Notes under the pieces: generated by a model
What the model saw: the letters and a program-made list of their open reading frames with translations, nothing else
Database searches by the model: none
What the model was told of the DNA's origin: nothing
Position numbers and translations under genes: made by a program
Shown here: in pieces, positions 37,482 through 45,931 of the stretch
Position numbering within the stretch: the first letter of the stretch is position 1
Layout: each line of letters begins with the position of its first letter
Source: Mesorhizobium sp. STM 4661
Lineage (GTDB): Bacteria; Pseudomonadota; Alphaproteobacteria; Rhizobiales; Rhizobiaceae
Direction of reading: 5' to 3'
Length of the DNA stretch: 64,000 nucleotides
NCBI RefSeq assembly: GCF_000359125.1
Contig: NZ_CAAF010000014.1
Location: 1-64,000 of the forward strand

Positions 37482-40400
37482 ATGGACTGCTCGGGCTGCG
37501 GTTTCGAGGTTGAGGGCGGTTACGCTTTCTGTCCGAGGTGTGGCAGGCGCCAGCCCGTGCCATGCGCCAGTTGCGGCTACTCCTGCGCACCTGATTTCGA
37601 GTTCTGTCCGAAATGTGGGGCAAGCGTCGGTGCGGCCGCAAAAGCCGTCGAACGGCCTGCTCCGACGCCAAGCCGGACCATTGTGCCGCCTTCTCGAACT
37701 CCGTCGCTGCTTCCGAACATCGAAAGCGAAGTTGGGCTGCATCCCGTCTCTGACGCCGATCGACGGACGGTAACGGTCCTGTTCGCCGACCTTTGCGGCT
37801 TCACGACACTCAGCGAACAGCTCGACCCCGAGGTCATGCAAGCGCTGCAGAACGAACTGTTCAAGGAATTGACGGCGGCCGTGCGAAACTTTGGTGGTTT
37901 CGTCGACAAATTCATCGGCGATGCATTGCTCGCTTTGTTCGGTGCGCCGGTCGCGCATGAGGACGATCCGGAACGTGCGCTTCGCGCCGCTCTCGACATG
38001 ATCGCCCGGACGGCGCGGCTCGGCGAAAGCGCCCCCCACTCCGGCTCGCCTCTGTTACTCCACATCGGCATAAACACTGGTCCGGTCGTTACTGGCGGAT
38101 TGGGCATCGGCACCGCCAAATCCTATTCGGTGACCGGCGACACCGTGAATACGGCGCAACGCCTGCAATCGCTGGCCGCGCCCGGTGAGGTGCTGGTAGG
38201 CGAGTTCACTCACAGGCTGACCCGGCATGCCTTCTCTTACGAGTCGCTGGGTGATGTCGTGCTTCGCGGCAAGGCTGGCAGTGTGCTCGTCCATCGACTG
38301 GATGCACCGCTTGCGGCGCCGCGTGCAGCGCGTGGGCTCGAGGCGCTCGGCCTCAGCGCGCCGATGATAGGTCGTGGTGCGGAGCTCAATAGAATGCTGG
38401 CGAGCCTTGACCAGGCGTGCGGCGGCTCGGCCCAACTTGTCCGCCTCGTCGGAGAAGCCGGTATCGGGAAATCGCGGCTGGTGAAGGAGTTCGTCGCTCG
38501 CGTCGGCGACGAGGATCGTTTTCGCAACGTCGCCGTGCGGCAAGCCACGTGCTCACCGCTGGGCGAACGATCATTTGGCGCCTTGGGCGCAGTGGTGCGC
38601 AGCGCTGCCGGGATGATGCAAAACGATAATGGGGACGAAATGCGGGGGAAACTCGCAGGCTTGCTTACCGATCTCGGCCTGCAGGGCGAGGAGGCGAAGC
38701 GGCTGATGCCTTTGCTCTACCATGTGCTTGGCCTTGGCGACCCCGATGCCACCTTGCAGCATGTCGAACCCGAGCAGCTGCGGCGGCAAATTCTCTACGC
38801 AGTCCGCACAATCATCGAACGGCGGCTTGCGTTGTCGCCACTGTTGATTGTCGTCGAAGACCTGCACTGGGCCGACGCCGTGTCGCTCGAGGCACTACGT
38901 TTCGTGATGGACAGGTTGGTGCGCACGCGGTTGATGGTGCTGGTCACGCATCGTCCGGCGCCGGACAACGACCAGCTCGACTCAAGTCGGGTCAGTCACA
39001 CAGCGCTCAGGCTTTCGCCGCTCAACAGTGATGACGGACGCAGCCTGCTGGCGGCGCTTTTCGGCGAGAGCTGGGTAAACTCCGCAGGAGGGCTTCTCGA
39101 GCAGATCCTCGAGCGCGCGGGCGGCAACCCCCTTTTTGTAGAGGAGATCGTTCGCGGCCTTATCGATCGCGGTGTACTGATGCGCGAGGGCCAGCGATGG
39201 CGGACTATGGCAGGCGAAGTCGCAACCGGCATTCCCGCCACTATCCAGGCAATGTTGCTTGCTCGCGTCGACCGGCTGCCCCAAGAGGTGCGCCGGTTGG
39301 CCCAGGAAGCCGCGGTAATCGGCCCGCGCTTCGACGCCACACTTCTGAAAACCGTGACAGCCGACCCCGGCCGGCTGGAAGCCGGCTGCGAACTGCTTTG
39401 CGATGCGGAAATCATCGAGGAAGTTGCCGGATCAGGCTCGGTCTCGTCGCAAAGCTACCGCTTTACGCAAACATTGCTGCAGGACGTGATCTACCAGAAT
39501 CTGCTCCTGCAACGCCGGACCGACATCCACGGACGGGTCGGTGCTGCCTTGGAGCAACTGTGCGGCGACAAGCCGGAACGGCTCGAGGATTTGACCGTGC
39601 TCGGTCATCATTTCGCACAGAGCGCCGAGCGGGAGAGGGGCGCGCATTACCTGCAGGCGGCGGGCGATCGCGCTCGCACGATATACGCCAACGACGACGC
39701 CCTTCGTTTCTACGAGCGAGCACTGACTGCGTTGGGCGCGATCGGGCAAACACCACTCAAACTGGCAATTGCAGAGCGCATTGCCGATTTGAGCGGCTCG
39801 GTAGGCCGCCGCGAGATCGCGCACCACCACTACGAGACGGTGTTGCAGGCATACCGCGAGTCAGCCGATCGTGTCGCTTCGGCGCGCGTTTTGCGTAAGA
39901 TCGGTCGGCTGCTCTGGGACGTCGGCAAGCGGGACAACGCAGAATCCCGCTATGCTGAAGCGGCAGCGCTCCTCGATGGAGCGGATGCCCCGATCGAGCA
40001 GGCGCATCTCTGGCAAGAACGTGGCCGACAGGCGTTCCGCAGCGGAGATCACGCTCTCGCGGCAAAATGGGCGGACGCGGCGCTGGATTGCGTACACACT
40101 CTGACAACGGAGCATGTCTCCGAGGTAGGGTGTGATGCCATTCTTGTGACCGCCGAGGCACTTAATACCAAGGCTGTTGCGCTGGCTCGCCTTGGGCGAA
40201 ACCGTGAAGCCGTGGGTCAGGTTGAGCGTAGCATTGAATTGGCCGAAGCCGCCGGCCTACTGGGCGCGGCCTGCCGCGGCTACACCAATCTCGGCGTGCT
40301 TTACACGACCATCGATCCGGCACAGGCGATGGAGGTCTGTCGGCGCGGTCTTGAAGTGGCGCGCCATATTGGTGATCTGGGTTTCCAGGCGCGCCTCCTC

Positions 40401-40781
40401 GCCAATCTGGCGGTCGCTTGTTGTACTTTCACGGATCGCTGTCCAACGGAGGGCGTGCCTGCTGCCGAGAAGGCCATCGAGATCGACCGGGCGCTCGACC
40501 AGCGCGAGCACCTGCCGGTGCCGCTGATCGTGCTTGGGCAGATCCACCAGTGCAACGGCCGTCCGGAACTGGCGGTTGGCTTGTTCCACGAAGCACTGGA
40601 CATAGCCCGCGAAACGGGCGAACCCCAACTGCTGTTTCCGTGCTATGATGGGCTCGCAACGCTTAATCTCGACCTCGACAATCTGGCCGAGGCCGAACGC
40701 TACTTTTCCCTGGCGCAGGATATATGCGCCCAGCACGGGCTCGACCCGGAAGCGCTTGTGGTGCTGCCTTTTCTCGACTAG
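37482..40781 (+). CDS. Large zinc-ribbon / class III cyclase / AAA ATPase / TPR signalling protein
   Basis: 1099 residues from the ATG at 37482 (GAGG nine bases upstream); an in-frame start at 37362 lacks one. Residues 1-45 form two zinc ribbons (CSGCG...CPRCG and CASCG...CPKCG). The cyclase domain (about 95-245) has metal Asp in LFADLCGFTTL and IGDALLALFG, purine Lys in VDKFIGD, Ser at the partner position of YSVTGDTVNTAQR, and the Asn/Arg pair. An AAA/STAND-type ATPase follows (Walker A LVGEAGIGKSRLV, Walker B LLIVVEDLHWAD). The C-terminal third is helical TPR-like repeats. This is a known bacterial layout, probably switched on by a ligand sensed through the TPRs. It precedes the peroxiredoxin-like gene by 19 bases. 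Confidence 0.92.
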   Translation: MDCSGCGFEVEGGYAFCPRCGRRQPVPCASCGYSCAPDFEFCPKCGASVGAAAKAVERPAPTPSRTIVPPSRTPSLLPNIESEVGLHPVSDADRRTVTVLFADLCGFTTLSEQLDPEVMQALQNELFKELTAAVRNFGGFVDKFIGDALLALFGAPVAHEDDPERALRAALDMIARTARLGESAPHSGSPLLLHIGINTGPVVTGGLGIGTAKSYSVTGDTVNTAQRLQSLAAPGEVLVGEFTHRLTRHAFSYESLGDVVLRGKAGSVLVHRLDAPLAAPRAARGLEALGLSAPMIGRGAELNRMLASLDQACGGSAQLVRLVGEAGIGKSRLVKEFVARVGDEDRFRNVAVRQATCSPLGERSFGALGAVVRSAAGMMQNDNGDEMRGKLAGLLTDLGLQGEEAKRLMPLLYHVLGLGDPDATLQHVEPEQLRRQILYAVRTIIERRLALSPLLIVVEDLHWADAVSLEALRFVMDRLVRTRLMVLVTHRPAPDNDQLDSSRVSHTALRLSPLNSDDGRSLLAALFGESWVNSAGGLLEQILERAGGNPLFVEEIVRGLIDRGVLMREGQRWRTMAGEVATGIPATIQAMLLARVDRLPQEVRRLAQEAAVIGPRFDATLLKTVTADPGRLEAGCELLCDAEIIEEVAGSGSVSSQSYRFTQTLLQDVIYQNLLLQRRTDIHGRVGAALEQLCGDKPERLEDLTVLGHHFAQSAERERGAHYLQAAGDRARTIYANDDALRFYERALTALGAIGQTPLKLAIAERIADLSGSVGRREIAHHHYETVLQAYRESADRVASARVLRKIGRLLWDVGKRDNAESRYAEAAALLDGADAPIEQAHLWQERGRQAFRSGDHALAAKWADAALDCVHTLTTEHVSEVGCDAILVTAEALNTKAVALARLGRNREAVGQVERSIELAEAAGLLGAACRGYTNLGVLYTTIDPAQAMEVCRRGLEVARHIGDLGFQARLLANLAVACCTFTDRCPTEGVPAAEKAIEIDRALDQREHLPVPLIVLGQIHQCNGRPELAVGLFHEALDIARETGEPQLLFPCYDGLATLNLDLDNLAEAERYFSLAQDICAQHGLDPEALVVLPFLD

Positions 40782-40800
40782 CCGGGGCTGGGGGTTGGAA

Positions 40801-41481
40801 ATGTCCTCGCATAGTGACTTGGTACCGCTTCAACCGGGCGACCGTGCGCCCAACCTGATACTCGACGCCATTACCCAGGAAGGCAAGATCGCGCTTGACG
40901 ACTTTCGCGGACAAAAACCGGTGCTGGTCGGCCTGTTTCGAGGTCTGCATTGTGCGTTTTGCCGGCGCCATATCGCCGCCCAGGCGCGGCTTGATCCGGA
41001 GCTGCGCGAAAAGGGCGTGGAGAGCCTGACGGTGGTCAACACGCCGATCGAACGGGCGCGTCTCTACTTCCGCTACCACCCGATGCCGAATCTGCTTGCG
41101 GCTTCCGACCCTGAACGCGCTTCACATCGTGCTTTTGGACTGCCCAATCTCGAATTCACCCAAAACGAGACGAACTGGCCGTACAAGGTCGCGATGGCAG
41201 TGGCACAGGATATGCGGGTCGACATGCCAGGCGAGTTGCCCGGTCCGATGGATCCCATGACGGCCAGCGAAATCCTCAACAAGAAGGACAATTACGAAGT
41301 GACCGAAGCCGACGAGCAGATGATGGCAACGGGACACGGACAACTGGTCGGTCAGTTCCTGCTGGACCGGCAGGGGATCGTCCGCTGGAGCTTCACGGAG
41401 GTTCCAGAGGGTGGGCGATACATGTTTGGGGCGCCAAGCCCGCAGGAGCTGATGTCAGCCGTGTCCCAAGTCGCCCAATAA
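40801..41481 (+). CDS. Peroxiredoxin-like (AhpC/TSA family) protein
   Basis: 226 residues from the ATG at 40801. Thioredoxin fold with PGDRAPNLILDA at the start and a redox CxxC in FRGLHCAFCRRHIA (Cys51, Cys54), the position of the peroxidatic Cys of AhpC/TSA proteins. It probably reduces peroxides or a disulfide partner in the cytosol. It lies 19 bases after the large cyclase gene, so the two are probably co-transcribed. It converges with the 953-residue glycan protein. Confidence 0.85.
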   Translation: MSSHSDLVPLQPGDRAPNLILDAITQEGKIALDDFRGQKPVLVGLFRGLHCAFCRRHIAAQARLDPELREKGVESLTVVNTPIERARLYFRYHPMPNLLAASDPERASHRAFGLPNLEFTQNETNWPYKVAMAVAQDMRVDMPGELPGPMDPMTASEILNKKDNYEVTEADEQMMATGHGQLVGQFLLDRQGIVRWSFTEVPEGGRYMFGAPSPQELMSAVSQVAQ

Positions 41482-41495
41482 TGACACTGACAAGT

Positions 41496-44357
41496 TCACC
41501 GCTCTTCGAGCACGGCCTCGACAATGGCAATAAAGTCATCGAGTGAGCGATCTCCGCGAATCTCGATGCGCGGAAGGTCGATGGGATCGCAGTCGAGGCC
41601 CGCCGGCCCGTGTCTGCCGCCGAAACCGATCCGATAGCCGCACTCCCTGGCCAGCCGGCCAAGCCGTCGGTCGGTGACAGAGAAGGGTGCGGCGAACGCC
41701 GTGGTTGGCCGACCGGTCCACCGCTCGATGAACATACGAGAGCGCAGGAGCTCGGCGGCCAGGTCAGAGCTCGACAGACCGTCGATCGCGCGATGCGTCG
41801 CCAGATGGCTTCCGAAGAACGCACCTTCGGCGGAGAGGCGTCGCACCGTCCCGGCGTCCATAAGCTGCGTCGGCGGACCGCTGTCGGCGTCCCACAGTGC
41901 ACTTTCACCCACCAGGTCCGTCACCAGGAACACTTCCGCGGTCAGGTCGTTCGCGCGCAAGATCGGCCAGGCATGGTCGGCAAAGTTCTGGAAGCCGTCA
42001 TCGAAGGTGATGAGCACTGGGCGGCCAACGAAAGGGTGACGGTTGGCGATGGACCCTTCCAGTTGCTCGGACCTGACAGCGTGAAAGCCATTGGCGCGCA
42101 GCCATGCCATCTGGCTGGCGAATGCGGCGGGTGTGAGCCGAAAACGGGTGAGCGCGGCCGGACCATCATCGGCGACGCTGTGATACATGAGGACAGGGAT
42201 ACGCCGCCGCCGCTCGCTACGTGCGACGTCGCGGCGCAAGGCCCTCGCCCCGCCCCAGACGATATTTCGCGCGACCCCGATTCCGACGGGCGCGCGGATT
42301 GGCATATGATCTATCATCGGTTCCGTCGCCACGTCGTCGGGTGACAGGCGGCGGAAGCGGTCTATGCGATAGAGCTCGGTCTGGATCGATTGCTCAAGCA
42401 CGAGGCCTTCGGTCGCTGCCAGCGTCTCCGAGATCGCTTGTGCACCGAATGTGTTCCAGTCGAAGCCCGTCCTTTCAACATTGTCACGCAGCACGAATGC
42501 GTGTGCGCTGATGAAACTGCCGCCAGGTGCCAATGCCTCTGCGAATTTTTTGGCGATGCGCCGCAACTCGGCCAGATCATCCAGATAGTAGAGCACTTCC
42601 GAACAGAAGATCAGATCCATCTCGCCCGGCAGCGTGTCGGCAGAGAAATCCAGTACGCCGAATTCAATATTCGGCTGATCGCCGCATCGCGCGCGGGCCC
42701 GTTCGACGGCTATGGCGGAGATGTCGGTTGCGGTCAAATGGCCCACTCGCGGCGCCAGCTGCCGCGTGAAATGGCCCTCCGCGCAGGCCAGCTCAAGCGC
42801 CCGTCCGATGGGACCGGCAGGCAGAATTTCGAGCTGCCGCTGATATTTTTCCTGCTCATAGGACGAACCGTAGTTCCAGGGATCCTCGGTCGCGAAATAG
42901 CCATTCCAGAACGACGTGCGATCCTTGTCGTGCCTGGCCCGTGCTCGGCGCGGCGCCGCGGGAGGCTCCGCAGGTTCGGCGCTCGACCGAACCAGTTCCC
43001 GCGCTTCCTCGGCCAATTGGGCGAGTTTGCCGAAGTGACTGTCCGGATCGGACCGGCGTTCAAGCCGCTCAGGGGGCACGACATTCTGGATCAATTCAAT
43101 CCAATGATCCCTTGTCACTGTCCCGAGTGCGCCGAACTGCACGACAGCCTCGATCCGGCCATCCATCATCAGGTTGGCATAGATTTGATCGATTCCTTGC
43201 GGAAGTTCGACCGTGGTCGGATTTCGAGCGTCGACGCGAATTCCAAGTGTCCGCGCCAGCCTGCGCGGCGCGGCAAGGTCGTCGACGTCGAGAAGCATTT
43301 GCTCAAGGCTATACTGGACGCGGCGAGCCGCTGCTGGATTGTCCCAGAGTTTGCTGAGTTCGGTGATCAATTCGGTTAGGGCGCCGCCGAACCTGTCCCA
43401 CCCTGCAGCCAATTGCGCCGGCACCGACAGGCTTCCCACCAAAAGGCCATCGACGATCACCTTGGCGATCTCACGCGCCCATTTGCGTCCTGCCGGGAGC
43501 GCGCGCAAGGACTGCGGATCGATCGAGCGCGAGCCGCTGCCGCAATCCGACGCGGCGTTCCACAACGCGAACCACGCGAGTGCCTCGGAGGCGGTGCCGC
43601 CGTTCGCCTCGATCGCTCCATTGGCATGAGCCGATGCCGGGTGTTTGACCCTGGGATCAGGAGAAAAGCCACGGGCGATCACGATTTCCGCATCTGCCAG
43701 CATCTGCGTCGAATTGCGGGAGAGCGCGTTGGGGCTGATACGATAGAAAGCGAGCGGCTCGTCGACCATCACCCAATTTTTGCCCAGACGCGCGAGACGC
43801 TGCCACAGATCCCAGTCCTCGCAGGTGCGCAGCGACACATCGAAACCGCCCAACTCGACAATTGTCGCCCGGTCGACCAGCAGTGCGTGAGTGCGGATGG
43901 CACACCGGCGGGCGAATGTTTCGAAGGGCTGGGTCGCAACCTCCGTTGCGATGCTCGACGGGGTGACTTCGCCATCGGGCATCACGCGCCGGGAACCGCA
44001 ATAGGCGGCCACTGCATCGGGAGCGGTTTTCAGTGTGGCCAGCATTTTCGCAAGGAAGCTGGCATCCACCCAATCGTCCGCATCCAGAAACATGAGCCAG
44101 TGGCCGCGCGCCGCCGAAATCCCGGTATTGCGCGCGCCGGCGGCGCTATACGCGCAAGAGCTCAACATCCGAAATCGGGCATCGCGCTCCACATAACCGG
44201 CGATGATCGCGGAGGTGCGGTCCGTGGAGGCGTCGTCGACGATGATCGCCTCCCAATCCACTATTTCCTGATCGAGAAGGCAATCGAGTGCGCGCGCCAG
44301 CGTTACCTCCGCGTTGTGCGCGGGAACCACGATTGAAACCAAGGGATTGTGCGCCAC
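41496..44357 (-). CDS. Trifunctional protein: GT2 glycosyltransferase + NodS-like methyltransferase + polysaccharide deacetylase
   Basis: 953 residues. Residues 1-240 are a GT2 glycosyltransferase (IVVPAHNAEVTLARAL, IIVDDASTD, FLDADDW). About 290-475 is an unassigned helical linker. From about 483 (FWNGYFATEDPWNYGSSYE) to about 690 is a methyltransferase close to NodS (RALELACAEGHFTRQLA as motif I). From about 720 (LMYHSVADDG, LITFDDGFQNF, SHLATHRAIDG) to 953 is a NodB-type deacetylase. No signal peptide or membrane helix is obvious. One chain therefore carries the kinds of step used on chitooligosaccharide backbones, but nothing shows it makes Nod factor. It stands alone, convergent with the peroxiredoxin gene. 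Confidence 0.9.
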   Translation of the reverse strand: MAHNPLVSIVVPAHNAEVTLARALDCLLDQEIVDWEAIIVDDASTDRTSAIIAGYVERDARFRMLSSCAYSAAGARNTGISAARGHWLMFLDADDWVDASFLAKMLATLKTAPDAVAAYCGSRRVMPDGEVTPSSIATEVATQPFETFARRCAIRTHALLVDRATIVELGGFDVSLRTCEDWDLWQRLARLGKNWVMVDEPLAFYRISPNALSRNSTQMLADAEIVIARGFSPDPRVKHPASAHANGAIEANGGTASEALAWFALWNAASDCGSGSRSIDPQSLRALPAGRKWAREIAKVIVDGLLVGSLSVPAQLAAGWDRFGGALTELITELSKLWDNPAAARRVQYSLEQMLLDVDDLAAPRRLARTLGIRVDARNPTTVELPQGIDQIYANLMMDGRIEAVVQFGALGTVTRDHWIELIQNVVPPERLERRSDPDSHFGKLAQLAEEARELVRSSAEPAEPPAAPRRARARHDKDRTSFWNGYFATEDPWNYGSSYEQEKYQRQLEILPAGPIGRALELACAEGHFTRQLAPRVGHLTATDISAIAVERARARCGDQPNIEFGVLDFSADTLPGEMDLIFCSEVLYYLDDLAELRRIAKKFAEALAPGGSFISAHAFVLRDNVERTGFDWNTFGAQAISETLAATEGLVLEQSIQTELYRIDRFRRLSPDDVATEPMIDHMPIRAPVGIGVARNIVWGGARALRRDVARSERRRRIPVLMYHSVADDGPAALTRFRLTPAAFASQMAWLRANGFHAVRSEQLEGSIANRHPFVGRPVLITFDDGFQNFADHAWPILRANDLTAEVFLVTDLVGESALWDADSGPPTQLMDAGTVRRLSAEGAFFGSHLATHRAIDGLSSSDLAAELLRSRMFIERWTGRPTTAFAAPFSVTDRRLGRLARECGYRIGFGGRHGPAGLDCDPIDLPRIEIRGDRSLDDFIAIVEAVLEER

Positions 44358-45264
44358 GCCGTCTTACCCGCGCCTGGTTCGAAGGTGGACCAAGAGCCCC
44401 GAAACATAGCCGGCGATTTCCTGCCAAAGGGAACGGTCCTCAGGGACGCTGCGTTCAAACAGTCTTCCGCGAATTCTTCCGAGCCGCCGCGACGCCACCA
44501 TTTGGCTGCGGAGCGAGCTTGCTCCTGTCGTGCTGCCGATGTTGGAAGCCTGGCGCAGCATTCGCATCCGTGCCGCCGAGCTTGGGCGCCAGCTGTCGCC
44601 GATGCACGTCAAAGCCAAGCATCCCGCATACTCATGTCGATCCCCGGAATCGGCGCCATGACCACAAGCCGCGGTCCCTGGCACCGTATGAATGCAATAT
44701 CTATGGCAAACTGACTTCTTCTGCAATCTGGGGCGCAATAAATGCAAGCCCACTGAAGCTTTGGTGTGAATGACCGCAGCTATTGGGACTATTGCTCCCT
44801 TCCTATCGCCCGAAACGCCTCGATTCCGAGGTGCATTCTCGAACGGCCATTTCTCCGCGCGAAAGAAGACCTTCCTTCCCCCATTGGGCACGCATCGGAA
44901 GCTGATCGTCGCAGTATACAGCCGGGCGCGAGACAATATGTGCACCGCCAAACCAGCTAATTTAGATGTTTCTGATAAGTCTGCGCTACTTAATTGCGCT
45001 CCAGCAGCTATAGTCTGGCATTGTATTAATCATTTCGATAGTAGATTGCGTCCGATGGCCTATTAGATTAACCAGTTGTGACTGCTATCACAAAGAGGTG
45101 CGAGAGCGACACCAATCAGAACTCGTGCTTTTGTTGCTAGTCTAGGACACAAAAAAGGAACACACGAATCGGCTTAAGCCAAAAGGATTCCGGCTTGCGG
45201 GCTGGCTATTTGTCTGACATATTTCCCGTTTCCGAGTTTTGCACTGGGTAATAGGGGCATAAGG
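44358..45264. other. 907-base gene-poor, AT-richer interval
   Basis: No frame here has convincing gene features. The left half (44358-44900) has scattered short frames on both strands with no ribosome-binding site or family motif. The right half (about 44940-45264) is clearly richer in A and T than the surrounding genes. It must contain the promoter of the operon starting at 45265. The base shift marks the boundary of the four-gene GTPase/cyclase operon and may reflect a separate origin. Confidence 0.6.
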
Positions 45265-45924
45265 ATGGCGAAGGAATCTTCGAACGCCGCTTCTTCAGCA
45301 AATAAAGCGGATCTGATAAGTAATACAGAGGGAAACGGGCTGAACTTCATAGTGGGCCAGGCTCGCGAGAGCGGGGCCTCCGGCGACGCTGTAGGTGTCG
45401 ACAAGATACGTGATCTGCTGTTCGGCAACCAGATGCAGGACTATGACCGCCGTTTTTCCAAGCTTGAAGAACGCGTCTTGCAGCGCTTCAAGGATGTCGA
45501 ATCCGAGGCCAAGCGCAATCTTGAAATGTACGAGTCAAATGCAAAGAAGCAGGTCGATTCGCTTGCGGGGCAATTGCGGAACGAAAAAGACGCGCGAGCC
45601 GACGCCGACAAGGAGATTGACCGGAATCTTCGCGAGCAAAACCAGGCGCTTGAAAAGCAGGTGCGCGCATTGTCGGATCAATTGAGCGAGCTTGAGCGCG
45701 AAGTTGCGGACCGGATAAATCGAAACGATCATTTGCTGCGTGAGGAAATCAAGCAAAAGAATGAAGGCGTTCAGATGCTGATCGAGAAAATGTTTTCCGA
45801 TCTCAGCAACGTCAAGACCGACCGAAATCTTTTGGCTGGCCTGTTTGTCGAGGTTGCAAAATGTCTAAATCAGGATCCCGTCGGCAGCAAGAGCAACTCG
45901 GAGCGTAGTTGGAAAGTGAGTTGA
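45265..45924 (+). CDS. Coiled-coil protein, first gene of the GTPase/cyclase operon
   Basis: 219 residues, no signal peptide or membrane segment. After a Ser/Ala-rich head, VDKIRDLLFGNQMQDYDRRF is followed by a long charged heptad-type coiled coil (about 65-190: LEERVLQRFKDVESEAKRN, ALEKQVRALSDQLSELERE). It looks like a cytosolic scaffold or adaptor. The next gene starts seven bases after its stop. No enzymatic motif; the function is unknown, but the operon position suggests it bridges the membrane protein with the GTPase or the cyclase. Confidence 0.85.
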   Translation: MAKESSNAASSANKADLISNTEGNGLNFIVGQARESGASGDAVGVDKIRDLLFGNQMQDYDRRFSKLEERVLQRFKDVESEAKRNLEMYESNAKKQVDSLAGQLRNEKDARADADKEIDRNLREQNQALEKQVRALSDQLSELEREVADRINRNDHLLREEIKQKNEGVQMLIEKMFSDLSNVKTDRNLLAGLFVEVAKCLNQDPVGSKSNSERSWKVS

Positions 45925-45931
45925 TCGGAAC

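Noticed and set aside
41496..44357. Reading the trifunctional protein as a Nod factor synthase
   Set aside because: No nod box, acyltransferase or nodIJ-like genes nearby; similarity is at domain-class level only.
44364..44951. 195-codon minus-strand frame in the long gap
   Set aside because: No family motif or ribosome-binding site. Could be a decayed gene, but I cannot show it.
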